This document shows, piece after piece, positions 1-10,568 of a stretch of DNA of 64,000 nt. Under the pieces are notes generated by a model that saw only the letters and a program-made list of their open reading frames with translations, had not been told where the DNA came from and ran no database searches. Position 1 is the stretch's first letter; the number at the start of each line of letters is the position of its first letter. The stretch comes from an uncultured Olsenella sp. (GTDB taxonomy: Bacteria > Actinomycetota > Coriobacteriia > Coriobacteriales > Atopobiaceae), in the NCBI GenBank assembly GCA_900314535.1, contig OMVT01000003.1, forward strand, positions 25,378 to 89,377, read 5' to 3'. Made by a program: the position numbers and the translations under genes.

Positions 1-230
1 GCACCCAGCTCGGCGACATCTTCACGGGATCGATCCTCATCGAGTCCATCTTCGCGCTGCCGGGCATGGGCAAGCTCCTGCTCGATGCCATCAATGCGCG
101 CGACCTGCCGCTCATCCAGGGCGGCGTCATGTACATTGCCGCCATATGCGTGGTCGTCTATCTGATCGTCGACATCCTGTATGCCGTGGTCGATCCGCGC
201 ATCCGTCTCGGAGGGGAGGCTGCTGAATAA
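1..230 (+). CDS. dppB: Dpp/Opp-type ABC transporter permease DppB, C-terminal fragment
   Basis: The window opens inside this gene. Reading from base 3 gives about 75 codons to a TAA at 228-230. The fragment holds the end of a BPD_transp_1 permease: the segment IESIFALPGMG, a last membrane helix (VMYIAAICVVVYLIVDILYAV) and the typical terminus DPRIRLG. DppB-type proteins pair with DppC to form the channel for di- and oligopeptides. The stop overlaps the ATG of the next permease by one base, so the genes are translationally coupled. The N-terminal three quarters lie outside the window. Confidence 0.9.
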   Translation, partial: TQLGDIFTGSILIESIFALPGMGKLLLDAINARDLPLIQGGVMYIAAICVVVYLIVDILYAVVDPRIRLGGEAAE

Positions 231-1201
231 TGGCACTCTTGAACAGCGACAAGAACGACAAGCGCACACAGAATGCTGAGCGCATTGCAGACGATATCGC
301 AAGGGGCAACCTCGAGGCTTCGGCCAAGGCAGGATCTGCCAAGGCCGGATCGAAGCGCGCTTCCACCTACTGGGCCGTGTCCTGGCAGATCATGAAGAAG
401 AACCGTGTCGGCATGGTATGCCTCGGCATCATCATCTTCCTGATTGCCGTCGCAATCCTGGCGCCGGTGCTCGCGCCCTACGATCCTGATGCCCAGACGC
501 TTTCGAACATGCTCAAGGCACCTTCGGCAGAGCATCTCTTCGGTACGGACGAGTATGGCCGCGACATCCTGTCCCGTGTCATCTACGGCTGCCGCGTCTC
601 GCTTTCCGTCGGCGTCGTCTCCCAGCTCATCGCAACGCTCATCGGCTTCTTTGCCGGTGTCTGCGCCGGATACTTCGGAGGCGCTGTGGATGCCGTGATC
701 TCCTTCATCATCCAGGTCTTCTCGAGCTTCCCGTTCCTCCTCTTCGCCATTGTCGTCATGTACGTCATGGGTCCTGGCCTCATCAACCTCTATGTCGCAC
801 TCGGCCTTCTGATGTGGACCTCGACAGCACGACTCATCCGCGGCGATGTCATGCGCCTCAAGGGCTCTGAGTACATCCAGTCCTGCATACTTTCCGGCGG
901 CTCGAGCTGGCGTGTCATCACCCGCCATCTGCTCCCGAACTGCGCCTCGACCCTGATCGTCACAGCCACGCTCGGCATCCCCTCTGCCATCATGAGCGAG
1001 GCATCGCTTTCGTTCTTGGGCCTCGGCGTCCAGCCGCCCATGTCGAGCTGGGGCCAGATGATCTCGGCCTCCCAGCCCTACATCCAGTCCAATACCTACT
1101 ACAGCGTTATCCCGGGCATCGCGATCATCATCACGGTCATGGCATTCAACCTCTTCGGCGACGCCCTCCGCGATGCGCTCGACCCGAAGATGCGTTCGTA
1201 G
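230..1201 (+). CDS. dppC: Dpp/Opp-type ABC transporter permease DppC
   Basis: A 323-residue inner-membrane permease. A charged, Ala/Lys-rich cytoplasmic tail of about 60 residues precedes an OppC-type N-terminal helix (VCLGIIIFLIAVAILAPVLA). The family motif FGTDEYGRDILSR follows, then the BPD_transp_1 domain with the ASLSFLGLGVQPP stretch near the ATPase-contact loop. The length is slightly above the usual 280-310 because of the tail. The gene starts on the last base of dppB and is followed 12 bases later by the ATPase gene. The family imports peptides (sometimes nickel or other solutes), and the substrate cannot be read from this subunit. Confidence 0.93.
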   Translation: MALLNSDKNDKRTQNAERIADDIARGNLEASAKAGSAKAGSKRASTYWAVSWQIMKKNRVGMVCLGIIIFLIAVAILAPVLAPYDPDAQTLSNMLKAPSAEHLFGTDEYGRDILSRVIYGCRVSLSVGVVSQLIATLIGFFAGVCAGYFGGAVDAVISFIIQVFSSFPFLLFAIVVMYVMGPGLINLYVALGLLMWTSTARLIRGDVMRLKGSEYIQSCILSGGSSWRVITRHLLPNCASTLIVTATLGIPSAIMSEASLSFLGLGVQPPMSSWGQMISASQPYIQSNTYYSVIPGIAIIITVMAFNLFGDALRDALDPKMRS

Positions 1202-1213
1202 GGGAGGAGCATC

Positions 1214-2290
1214 ATGACTGATACCGTACATGCCATATCGGAAGCGGACCGCATCTACGCGCAGGAGCTCGAGAGGCAGCAGAAGCAGGCTCACAAGAAG
1301 GATGTCCTGCTCGATGTGGACGACCTCTGCGTCACGCTCTTCACGGAAGATGGCGCCCTTCCCGCAATCCAGCATCTGTCCTTCATCATGCGCCGTGGCG
1401 AGACGCTCGCCGTCGTCGGCGAGTCCGGATGCGGCAAGTCGATGACAGCGCTCTCGATCATGGGCCTTCTGCCCCAGCCGCCTGCAAAGGTGACGGGCGG
1501 TGCCATCAAGCTCGAGGGCACCGACCTTACGAAGCTCTCCGAGGATGAGATGCGCCAGTACCGTGGCTCCAAGATCGGCATGATCTTCCAGGAGCCCATG
1601 ACGTCGCTGAACCCGGTCATGACGGCAGGAAAGCAGATCCGCGAGGGCATCCTCGTGCACAATCCGGGAATGGCAAAGGAGGAGGCAGACAAGCGCGCTC
1701 TCGAGATGATCAAGCTTGTCGGCATCCCCGCCCCGGAGAAGGTCTTCAAGAGCTATCCGCATGAGCTCTCGGGCGGCATGCGCCAGCGCATCATGATCGC
1801 TATGGCTCTTGCCTGCCAGCCGTCGCTCCTGATCTGCGACGAACCGACTACGGCTTTGGACGTAACGATCCAGGCACAGATCCTCCAGCTCATCGACCGC
1901 ATGAAGACGGAGCTCGGCACCGCTGTCATGCTCATCACCCACGACATGGGCGTCGTCTCCGAGATGGCTGACTGGGTCATCGTCATGTACGCCGGACACC
2001 TCGTCGAGTACACGATGGCAGGAACGCTCTTCACCGATCCGAAGCATCCCTACTCCGTCGGCCTCATCAACTCGATTCCGTCTCTCGACAACGACGTGGA
2101 TACGCTCTATGCAATCCCAGGCAATGTCCCGATGCTGAATGCGCTGCCGGATGGGTGCCCCTTCAACCCGAGGTGCCCGTTTGCAAAGGACATATGCCGC
2201 AAGCAGTGCCCGAAGCTCGAGGCAATCGACGGCGACGAGTACCACAAGGTCGCCTGCTGGAAGTACACCGATGCATGGAAGGAGGACTAG
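1214..2290 (+). CDS. dppD: Dpp/Opp ABC transporter ATP-binding protein DppD
   Basis: A 358-residue ATPase. It has Walker A GESGCGKS, a Q-loop in [10 protein letters not shown], the signature LSGGMRQR, Walker [13 protein letters not shown] and the H-loop ITHDMGVV. The C-terminal oligopeptide-transporter extension carries a cysteine cluster (CPFNPRCPF...C...C), which in some OppD proteins binds a 4Fe-4S cluster. It is the OppD-type partner of the DppF ATPase that starts one base after its stop. A leading stretch of about 30 charged residues precedes the ATPase fold. The ribosome site GGGGAGGAG lies just upstream. Confidence 0.93.
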   Translation: MTDTVHAISEADRIYAQELERQQKQAHKKDVLLDVDDLCVTLFTEDGALPAIQHLSFIMRRGETLAVVGESGCGKSMTALSIMGLLPQPPAKVTGGAIKLEGTDLTKLSEDEMRQYRGSKIGMIFQEPMTSLNPVMTAGKQIREGILVHNPGMAKEEADKRALEMIKLVGIPAPEKVFKSYPHELSGGMRQRIMIAMALACQPSLLICDEPTTALDVTIQAQILQLIDRMKTELGTAVMLITHDMGVVSEMADWVIVMYAGHLVEYTMAGTLFTDPKHPYSVGLINSIPSLDNDVDTLYAIPGNVPMLNALPDGCPFNPRCPFAKDICRKQCPKLEAIDGDEYHKVACWKYTDAWKED

Positions 2291-2291
2291 C

Positions 2292-3359
<1,068 letters not shown>

Positions 3360-3380
3360 AAGCTGACTCCATAGAGAGCA

Positions 3381-3417
3381 AGCGCGCCGGCATCCTGAGG
3401 GTGCCGGCGCGCTCTTT
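3381..3417. terminator. Bidirectional intrinsic terminator between convergent operons
   Basis: Perfect 12-bp inverted repeat: AGCGCGCCGGCA at 3381-3392 and its complement at 3402-3413, with a 9-base loop. It is followed by CTTTG on the plus strand. It lies between the dpp operon (plus) and the MacB permease gene (minus), so it can end both transcripts. Confidence 0.75.
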
Positions 3418-3436
3418 GTAGCCCTGAAGCTGATGC

Positions 3437-4660
3437 TTACTGGTAGCGGAGTGCTTCGATCGGGTCGAGCTTGGCAGCCCGGCGTGCGGGGTAGTAGCCG
3501 AAGATGATGCCGATCAGGATCGAGATGCCGGTCGCAATGGCGATCGAGGCAAGGTCGAGCACCGGCGTGATGCCGCCGAAGCCGGCAGAGGCCAGAAGAG
3601 AGCCTGCCAGCTGCGCCACGGCAAGAGAGCCGAGATAGCCGAAGACGATGCCGAAGATGCCGCCCGTGATGCACAAGATCACGGACTCGAGCAGGAACTG
3701 CTTCGTGATGTCGGAGCTCCGGGCACCCAGCGCCTTCCTGAGTCCTATCTCGCGGATGCGTTCGGTCACATTTGTGAGCATCATGTTCATGATGCCGATG
3801 CCGCCGACGACAAGCGAGATGGAGGCCACTGCTGTCATGAGCAGCTGGAACGTCATCATCGCGCTGTTGACCTGATCGATCGCAGACTGCATGGCTGATA
3901 CGTCATATTGCCCCATATGGTCTTCCGAGCTCTCGATGTGATAGTGCTTCTGGACCCAGGCATCGGTCTCTGCGACAAGCTCCATCACATCCTGGTCCTT
4001 GCGGGCGAGGCCTATTGCCATGAATGCCGGAGAGCCTGGATAGCCAAGGCGTCTCTGGCAGGTCTTGAATGGCATGAAGGACGTGAGCATCGTTCCCATG
4101 CCTGCCTGGGATTCATAGACGCCGATGATCGTGAAGTTCGCATTGACGAGGCGTACCTTCTGGCCGACAGCATCCTCTGCGTCCATGCCAGTAAGCCTCT
4201 TTGCCGCTCCCTCGTCGACAAGGATCACGTTCGACGCTTCATCGTTTTCCATGTCCGTGAAGACACGTCCGGAGACGAGCTTCGTTCCCATGATCTTGAA
4301 ATAGCTGGGCTCGACGCCCTGGACCTGGAGATAGGAGTCGGAGCTTCCGCCATTCTGCGAGGAGTTCGAAAGGTCGACGCCGGCATTGTTCGTGAGGCTG
4401 ATGGCTTCATAGCCGTCCACGCTCTGCTTGAGCGAGTCGATGTCGGTGCTCTTGATGCCCGATCCCACGCCGATCGTGATGATCCGGGCACGGTTTGCGC
4501 CCATCTCGCCCATGATGGACTCGCGGACGCCGCCGATGAGCCCTGTCATCGTTATGACGGCAGCGATGCCGATAACGATGCCGAGAATCGTGAGGAGGGA
4601 GCGCCCGCGGTTCGCATCGAGCGCCTCCCAGGTCTCCTCGAAGTAGTCTCTTGCTCTCAT
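3437..4660 (-). CDS. MacB/FtsX-family ABC exporter permease
   Basis: A 407-residue protein of the MacB type. An N-terminal membrane helix (SLLTILGIVIGIAAVITM) is followed by a large extracytoplasmic MacB_PCD domain (about residues 45-260). The FtsX domain has three helices and ends with the family motif YPARRAAKLDPIEALRY. The start is the ATG whose complement is at 4658-4660. It overlaps the ATPase stop by four bases, which rules out the longer open frame. With the ATPase and the HlyD-like protein it forms a macA-lolD-macB style operon on the minus strand. Such systems export peptides, antibiotics or lipoproteins; the cargo here is unknown. Confidence 0.88.
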   Translation of the reverse strand: MRARDYFEETWEALDANRGRSLLTILGIVIGIAAVITMTGLIGGVRESIMGEMGANRARIITIGVGSGIKSTDIDSLKQSVDGYEAISLTNNAGVDLSNSSQNGGSSDSYLQVQGVEPSYFKIMGTKLVSGRVFTDMENDEASNVILVDEGAAKRLTGMDAEDAVGQKVRLVNANFTIIGVYESQAGMGTMLTSFMPFKTCQRRLGYPGSPAFMAIGLARKDQDVMELVAETDAWVQKHYHIESSEDHMGQYDVSAMQSAIDQVNSAMMTFQLLMTAVASISLVVGGIGIMNMMLTNVTERIREIGLRKALGARSSDITKQFLLESVILCITGGIFGIVFGYLGSLAVAQLAGSLLASAGFGGITPVLDLASIAIATGISILIGIIFGYYPARRAAKLDPIEALRYQ

Positions 4661-5388
4661 GTGCGCCCCCTTTCGTGGGACCCAGACTGGGCCACCCAGG
4701 CCCGTTCCTCCTCGTCGGTGAGCAGATGTCCGTCCCTGATATGGACGCAGCGGTCTGTCCATGAGGCGACCTCCGCATCGTGGGTGATAAGGACGATGGT
4801 CTTTCCTTCATCCCTGAGCTTCAGGAAGGTCTCGAGGATGAGGCGGCTCGTTGCAGAGTCGAGGTTTCCGGTCGGCTCATCGGCAAGTATGAGCGCCGGG
4901 TCGTTCACGAGGGCACGGGCGATTGCGACACGCTGCATCTGGCCGCCTGAGAGCTCGTTCGAGCGGTGGTCATAGTACTCGGCAGGAAGGCCGACGGCGG
5001 CAAGGGCTGAGCAGGCCCGCTGCTCCCGCTCCTTCGGAGGCAGCGGGCCATAGAGGAGCGGCAGCATCACATTGCGGAGCACTGTCGCCCGCGGCAGCAG
5101 GTTGAAGGACTGGAAGACGAAGCCGATGCGCTCAGAGCGGATCTGGGCAAGCTCGTCGTCTGTGAGCTTCGAGACATCGAGGCCTTCGAGCTTGTATGAG
5201 CCCGAGGTCGGCGTATCGAGGCAGCCCATGATGTACATGAGGGTCGACTTGCCGGAGCCGGAGGGTCCCATGATCGACAGGAGCTCGCCACGCTTCACCG
5301 TGAGCGAGACGCCGCGCAGGGCATGGGTCGGGATGCCTCCTTCGTCGTAGATGCGGTGTATGCCCTGCATCTCGATGATCGGGGTCAT
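4657..5388 (-). CDS. MacB/LolD-type ABC exporter ATP-binding protein
   Basis: A 243-residue ATPase of the MacB/LolD group. Walker A is GPSGSGKST, the signature is LSGGQMQRVAIARAL, Walker B is LILADEPTGNLD (the GNLD ending is typical of this group), and the H-loop is ITHDAEVA. Its start overlaps the stop of the upstream membrane-fusion gene by four bases, and its stop overlaps the permease start by four. The three subunits are therefore probably made in fixed ratio. It powers mechanotransmission-type export by the MacB-like permease. Confidence 0.92.
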   Translation of the reverse strand: MTPIIEMQGIHRIYDEGGIPTHALRGVSLTVKRGELLSIMGPSGSGKSTLMYIMGCLDTPTSGSYKLEGLDVSKLTDDELAQIRSERIGFVFQSFNLLPRATVLRNVMLPLLYGPLPPKEREQRACSALAAVGLPAEYYDHRSNELSGGQMQRVAIARALVNDPALILADEPTGNLDSATSRLILETFLKLRDEGKTIVLITHDAEVASWTDRCVHIRDGHLLTDEEERAWVAQSGSHERGRT

Positions 5389-6809
5389 GATGAGACCTTC
5401 GTCGCGCCTGCTGTGGCACCTTCGTCCAAGGCAGGGGATGAGGAGGAATCGGAATCTGCTGCATCGTAGCCGGAGATATCGACCTCGTCGCCTTCCTTCA
5501 CGTTCGTGATGGCAGCTTCATCGGCGTTCTTCGCAAGGATCTCGACCGTGCGCTTCTCCCAGCTTCCTTCCTGGGCAGGATTGTCGCCCTTGAGTATCCA
5601 GACATAGGAGGAGCCGTCTTCTGCCTCGTGCAGCGCTGCGATCGGCACGATCAGGGAGTCGGGCACATCCTGCGTCACGATGGTCGCATCTGCTGTCATG
5701 CCCGGCTTCACGCGCGGATCGGGGGCGGGGATGATGAGGGAGACCTTGTAGGTGGCTGTGCTGCTGTAGCCGTAGCCATAGCTCTCCGAGCTCTCAGAGG
5801 CCGTGGCGACACGCTCGACCGTGCCTTCGAGCGTGACATCAGGCAGTGCCGAGAACGTGACCGTGGCGCTCTGGCCGATAGCAAGCGAGGAGATATCCAT
5901 CTCGTCGACCGAGGTCGTGACGCGGAGCTGCGAAAGGTCGGCTATCTGGACAAGGGGTCCTGTCGTCGCGCTGCCGGATGCAGCGGCGGCACCCCAGGAG
6001 GCACCATTCTGGGCATTGACGGCGATGACGGAACCGGAGACGGGAGCGGTGACCGTGCGCTTGTCAGCCGTTGCCTGGGCATCGGCCACAGCCTGCTGGG
6101 CATTTGCCAGCGTCGTCTTTGCAGCATCGACCGAGCTTGCAGCAGGCACGACCGTCGAGTACCAGACATCGTCCGGGTCCTGCATCATGGTCTGCTCTTC
6201 TGCAGTCTTGGCGCTGTTCCAGGCGTTCAGCGCTTTCTTGTACGTGCGGTATGCCTGGTCATAGGCGGCATTCGCATCGTCGAGCGCGCGCTGGGCGGAG
6301 GCTGCCTCCTGCTGGGCCTGCGTCACGGCGCGGTCGAGGCTGTCGTTCTTGAGGGTGAAGAGGACATCTCCTGCATTGACGGCGTCGCCTTCCGAGACCC
6401 GCACATCCTGGATGATGCCATCCACTTCAGGCGTCACGACGGTGCTCGAGACCGGCTGGGCAGAGCCCGAGACCGTGACCGAGGAGATGAGGTCGCCCTT
6501 GTAGACGAAGGTCGTCACGTGCTCGATCGTGCCGGTGCCCTGAGAGGCGAAGAGCTGCGGCAGGATGAACGCTGCGGCAGCAGCCGCGATGACAGCACAG
6601 ATGATGAGGGCACGGATACGCTTCTTGCGCTTCTTCTCCCTGCGGACACGCTCCAAGGCAGCAAAGGCAGCAAGGCCTTCTGCATCCTCTTCGGCTTCGG
6701 TACGCGGCAGCTGTGTCGTGGCAGCCGTCTTTCCGAGTCCTTCGCCAGGTGCCAGGACATCGAGGGGCTTCGGCGCTCTGTCTTCCGGCACGTGCTCGTT
6801 CTCAGCCAT
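5385..6809 (-). CDS. HlyD/MacA-family periplasmic adaptor (membrane fusion) protein
   Basis: A 474-residue adaptor. The N-terminal cytoplasmic stretch of about 70 residues is acidic and then basic (RREKKRKKR). One membrane helix follows (IICAVIAAAAAAFILPQLF). The lipoyl/barrel-sandwich halves start at about residue 100 (KGDLISSVTVSG) and enclose a coiled-coil hairpin rich in Ala, Gln and Lys (about 165-250). The beta-barrel and membrane-proximal domains come next, with an acidic, Ser/Ala-rich tail. The ribosome site is AAAGGAG. It is the first gene of the minus-strand exporter operon. In Gram-positives such adaptors work without an outer-membrane channel. The unusually long cytoplasmic tail might carry a regulatory role. 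Confidence 0.87.
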   Translation of the reverse strand: MAENEHVPEDRAPKPLDVLAPGEGLGKTAATTQLPRTEAEEDAEGLAAFAALERVRREKKRKKRIRALIICAVIAAAAAAFILPQLFASQGTGTIEHVTTFVYKGDLISSVTVSGSAQPVSSTVVTPEVDGIIQDVRVSEGDAVNAGDVLFTLKNDSLDRAVTQAQQEAASAQRALDDANAAYDQAYRTYKKALNAWNSAKTAEEQTMMQDPDDVWYSTVVPAASSVDAAKTTLANAQQAVADAQATADKRTVTAPVSGSVIAVNAQNGASWGAAAASGSATTGPLVQIADLSQLRVTTSVDEMDISSLAIGQSATVTFSALPDVTLEGTVERVATASESSESYGYGYSSTATYKVSLIIPAPDPRVKPGMTADATIVTQDVPDSLIVPIAALHEAEDGSSYVWILKGDNPAQEGSWEKRTVEILAKNADEAAITNVKEGDEVDISGYDAADSDSSSSPALDEGATAGATKVSS

Positions 6810-6905
6810 GGTGCACGCTCCTTTGTCTGTCTGAGGGAGGGGCCATTACACACACAAGAGATAGGAATGCAGTTCTGAAAGAAAGCTTGAATCAAAGGTA
6901 CCCAT

Positions 6906-6963
6906 AGAAGCCAGAAGGCGCGAGGCGCTGGAACCAGATATCGGCCAGCGGATTCTGGCTTCT
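6906..6963 (-). other. Long two-stage hairpin in the leader of the exporter operon
   Basis: Outer arms AGAAGCCAGAA (6906-6916) and TTCTGGCTTCT (6953-6963) are perfectly complementary. Inside them CGCTGG (6926-6931) pairs with CCAGCG (6945-6950). The element lies about 100 bases upstream of the adaptor gene in the 296-base gap 6810-7105. No T tract follows on either strand. It could be a leader structure or a protein-binding palindrome. Nothing else in this gap looks coding. Confidence 0.5.
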
Positions 6964-7042
6964 CGATGCTATCGTCTCTTTCCGCCTCCCATCTATCCAT
7001 CGATATGTCCGTCTCTTTCCTTGCATCTCTGTAAGGCAGGCA

Positions 7043-7076
7043 CAAAGAAAGGGAGGAGGGCGCATGCCCTCCTCCC
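7043..7076 (-). terminator. Intrinsic terminator after the peptide-binding protein gene
   Basis: Perfect 11-bp stem: GGGAGGAGGGC at 7051-7061 and its complement at 7066-7076, with loop GCAT. On the minus strand the stem is followed by TTTCTTTG, a U-rich tract, as expected for termination of the binding-protein transcript. Confidence 0.8.
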
Positions 7077-7105
7077 CAAGAAGCCCAATCTATGCCTGCC
7101 AGCTG

Positions 7106-8728
7106 CTATGCGCTGTACGTCATTCCCTTGAAGTGGAAGTCGACCAAGATATCGAGGCCGTCGTAGCCCTTGCGCAGGACATACGGGTTCTGCGGCCAGA
7201 CAACAGGAATCGTGCCGAAGTCGGTGCGGACGAGCTGGTTGTCTGCCTTGATCGTGTTCTCCTTCGCCGTCGCATCGTCGAGGGAGGCACGTGCGGCATC
7301 GACGTAGCCGTCGAAGGCAGATGAATTGTAGAAGCTCGAGCGCTGGGAGGCATTCGTGCTGTAGAAGTAGGATGCCATGTGCTCGACGCCGACGAACGAG
7401 AGCGTCGACCAGGTCACGAGCGTGACCTGGAGCGTGCCGTTCTTGCGGGAGTCGGCCCAGAGGCCCGCATCGATGGTCTGGACATCGACATTCACGCCGA
7501 CCTGGCTCCAGTAGTTCTGGATTGCGACCATGACAGACTGGTCCTGGCTCCTGACCTGGGCGGTGAGGGAGAGGCCATCCGCTCCTGCCTCGGCGAGGAG
7601 CTCACGTGCCTTCTCGGGGTCGTACTCGAGGATGTCGGCGCCTTCGTCGGAGCCGGTCTCCGAGGGCGGGATGAAGCCCGTGCAGGGGATGGCAGCACCG
7701 GAAAGGACCGTATCTGCCAGCTCCTGGCGGTTGATTGCGAGGGAGAGGGCCTGGCGGACGCGGGCATCCTGGAGCTTCGGCTCATTGAGGTTCAGGTTCA
7801 CGAACTGCGTTGCAGCAGGCGTGTAGAAGACGATTTGGTCCTTCACATCGTCGTCCGATTCATACTGCTGCAGGAGCGACGTGCTGAAGAAGCAGAGGTC
7901 GATATCGCCGTTCTTGTAGTTCATCATGCGCGTGTTCGCGTCATCGATGTAGAGCACGTCGACCTCGTTGATGGCAGGCTTGCCCTGGTGGTAGTCCTCG
8001 AAGGCCTTGAGCACGACTTCGGAGGACTCATCGTTCGACTCGAGGTAGAAGGGGCCGGAGCCGATGAAGTTCGTGCCGGTGCCCCAGGCATCCCCTGCAG
8101 CCTCGCAGGCTGCCTTCGGATAGATCGAGGCATAGAACTGGCAGAGCATGTTGAGGAAGGAGGAGTAGACCTGACGGAGCTTGATCGTGAAGTGCGTATC
8201 ATCGACCACGGTGAAGCCGGAAAGCGTCGTGGCTGTGCCATCGAGCACTTCCTGGCCGCCCTCGATGTAGACGAAGGAGTCGGCCTCGGCCTTCTTGGCA
8301 AGAAGACGCGTGAGCGAGTACTCGACATCCTCTGATGTCATCGTCGAGCCATCATGGAACTTGATGCCGTCCTTGAGCTCGAAGGAATACGTCAGGCCAT
8401 CATCAGACACCGTTGGCAGCTGGGTCACGAGCAGAGGTTCGACCTCGAGCGTCTTCGTGTTGAGCGTCACGAGCGTGTCGCAGATGTTCTCCGAGGCACC
8501 CCAGGTGCTCGACGTCGTCTGCGTATCGAACGAGGTCTTCGAGTTCGCCGTGCCGACCTTGAGGACGACGGAGTCGGAGGTGGACGTGCTGGCATTCGAG
8601 CCGCCGCAGGCGGCAAGGCCTGCTGCAGAGGCAGCAACGGCGGCGCCGAGCGCTCCCCTCAGGAATGAGCGCCTTGTGACGCTTTCGGGCAGGATGTGGC
8701 TGAGCACCGTCTGTCTCGGGCTGGTCAT
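7106..8728 (-). CDS. Peptide ABC transporter substrate-binding lipoprotein (SBP family 5)
   Basis: A 540-residue extracytoplasmic solute-binding protein of the DppA/OppA family. The ATG at 8726-8728 is chosen over an upstream one because AGAGGAA lies before it and the signal peptide then sits correctly. The N terminus carries a twin-arginine motif (TRRSFLRG), a hydrophobic stretch and a lipobox ending AACGG. The protein is therefore probably Tat-exported and lipid-anchored. The SBP_bac_5 core includes LTYSFELKDGIKFHDG and DVEYSLTRLL. It is a tandem duplicate of the broken gene upstream (8940-10568). It probably serves the dppBCDF transporter at the start of the window, although that set is on the opposite strand. 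Confidence 0.9.
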   Translation of the reverse strand: MTSPRQTVLSHILPESVTRRSFLRGALGAAVAASAAGLAACGGSNASTSTSDSVVLKVGTANSKTSFDTQTTSSTWGASENICDTLVTLNTKTLEVEPLLVTQLPTVSDDGLTYSFELKDGIKFHDGSTMTSEDVEYSLTRLLAKKAEADSFVYIEGGQEVLDGTATTLSGFTVVDDTHFTIKLRQVYSSFLNMLCQFYASIYPKAACEAAGDAWGTGTNFIGSGPFYLESNDESSEVVLKAFEDYHQGKPAINEVDVLYIDDANTRMMNYKNGDIDLCFFSTSLLQQYESDDDVKDQIVFYTPAATQFVNLNLNEPKLQDARVRQALSLAINRQELADTVLSGAAIPCTGFIPPSETGSDEGADILEYDPEKARELLAEAGADGLSLTAQVRSQDQSVMVAIQNYWSQVGVNVDVQTIDAGLWADSRKNGTLQVTLVTWSTLSFVGVEHMASYFYSTNASQRSSFYNSSAFDGYVDAARASLDDATAKENTIKADNQLVRTDFGTIPVVWPQNPYVLRKGYDGLDILVDFHFKGMTYSA

Positions 8729-8855
8729 GCGGGTTCCTCTCTCTTGGCGGCTCTGCGGCTTGGCAGGGCAGCATCCCCGGACATGCAAGATTAATGGCTA
8801 CACTTTACTAGGAATTAGATAGATTTCCATGCCTCGAGACCCATCATGTAACAAT

Positions 8856-8910
8856 TCCAGCCTCTCCGAAAGCTGCTTTCGGCAATGGAGCAGCTTTCGG
8901 AGAGGCTGGA
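8856..8910. repeat. Perfect 22-bp inverted repeat between duplicated binding-protein genes
   Basis: The arm CCAGCCTCTCCGAAAGCTGCT at 8857-8877 is exactly complementary to 8889-8909, and one more T-A pair flanks it (8856, 8910). The loop is 11 bases. It separates the broken gene's stop (8940) from the intact gene's start (8728). Without a clear T tract it may be a strong RNA hairpin (processing or mRNA-stabilising) rather than a terminator. The 12-base core CCAGCCTCTCCG recurs at 10580-10591 in the leader of the broken gene. Confidence 0.75.
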
Positions 8911-8939
8911 GTGCAACCTGCTTGCGATGTGTCTTTCGT

Positions 8940-10568
8940 TCAGTTCCAGGCGCTCTTGGACATGTCCTTGTAGTGGAAGTTCACGAGGATCGAGAGGCCA
9001 TCGTAGCCTTCGCGCAGGACATAGGGGGGTCTTCGGCCACACGACAGAGATCGTTGCGAAGTCCGTGCGGACGAGCTGGCGGTCTGCGGCAATCGTGTCT
9101 TCCTTTGCCTCGTCCTCGTTGAGCGTCGTCCTGGCAGCATCGACGTAGCCGTCGAAGGCAGGCGAGCTGTAGAAGCTCGAGCGCTGGGAAGCTTTCGAGC
9201 TGTAGAAGTATGAGGCCATGAACTCCACGCCGATGAAGGAGAGTGTCGACCAGGTCACGAGTGTGACCGTGAGAGCGCCGTTTGCACGCTCCTCGCGCCA
9301 GAGGCCGGCATCGATGGTCTGGACATCGAGATTCACGCCAATCTGGCTCCAGTAGTTCTGGATTGCGACCATGACCGCTTGGCCGGAGCTCCTGACCTGT
9401 GCCGTGAGGGAAAGATCTGTGACTTTTGCCTCGGCGAGGAGCTCACGTGCCTTCTCGGGGTCGTACTCGAGGACATCGGCGCCTTCGTCGGAGTTCGTGA
9501 CTGAGGGCGGGATGAAGCCACAGCAGGGCTCGGCCGAGCCGGAAAGCACGGTGTCTGCGAGCTCCTGGCGGTTGATTGCGAAGGAGAGTGCCTCGCGCGC
9601 GCATCCTGGAGCTTCGGCTCATTCAGGTTCAGGTTCACGAACTGCGTGGAGCCCGGCATGTACATCTGGATCTGGTCCTTCACGTTAGAGTCTGCCTCGT
9701 ACTGTGTCAGGAGCGAGGTGCTGAAGAAGCAGAGGCCGATGTCGCCGTTCTTGTAGTTCATCATGCGGGTGTTCGCATCGTCGATGTAGTAGACATCGAT
9801 CTCGTCCAGGCCTGGCTTGCCCTCGTGGCAGTCCTCGAAGGCCTTGAGGACGACTTCTGAGGAATCATCGTTCGAGTCGAGCTTGTAGGGGCCCGATCCT
9901 ATGAAGTTCGTGCCCTGGCCCCAGGCATCCCCTGCCGCCTCGCAGGCTGCCTTCGGATAGATCGAGGCATAGAACTGGCAGAGCATGTTCAAGAAGGAGG
10001 AGTAGACCTGCTTCAGCCTGATCGTGAAATGCATGCTGTCGGTGGCGGTGAAGCCGGAAAGCGTCGTGGCCGTGCCGTCGAGCACTTCCTGGCCGCCCTC
10101 GATGTAGACGAAGGAGTCGGCCTCGGCCTTCTTGGCAAGAAGACGCGTGAGCGAGTACTCGACATCCTCTGTTGTCATCGTCGGTCCGTCATGGAACTTG
10201 ATATCGTCCTTGAGCTCGAAAGAGTATGTGAGGCCATAGTCTGAGACGTCAGGAAGCTTCGTCAGAAGTACCGGCTTCACCTCGAGCGTGTCAGGATCGA
10301 GCTCGACGAGCGTCTCGCAGATATTCTCAGAGGCGCCCCAGGTAAGAGAGGTCGTCTGCGTATCGAAGGAGGCCTTCGGATTCTCGACGCCGACCTTGAG
10401 CACGGCAGGGGAGGAGCCGGAGGTGGAGGCAGCCTCTCCGCCGGAGCAGGCGGTGGCGCTGATGGCAGCTGCCGCCACGGCAGAGCCGAGCGCTCCTTTG
10501 AGGAACGAGCGGCGCGTGAGGGATGCCGGAAGCGCATGCGCGATGGCAAAGGTCTGATGGCCGGCCAT
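8940..10568 (-). pseudogene. Peptide-binding lipoprotein gene broken by two frameshifts
   Basis: A near copy of the intact gene at 7106-8728. It starts at the ATG complementary to 10566-10568, with Tat motif TRRSFLKG and lipobox ATACSGG. The frame is intact to LNLNEPKLQDAR. Near 9590-9600, four bases are missing relative to the intact copy, within a CGCGCGCG run. The next frame continues with GFIPPS...DEGADVLEYDPEKARELL. Near 9025 there is one extra G in a run of six, and a third frame then carries YVLREGYDGLSILVNFHYKDM to the stop at 8940-8942. Everything else matches the paralogue closely. It is either a recent pseudogene or has two sequencing errors in simple-sequence tracts. Confidence 0.85.
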
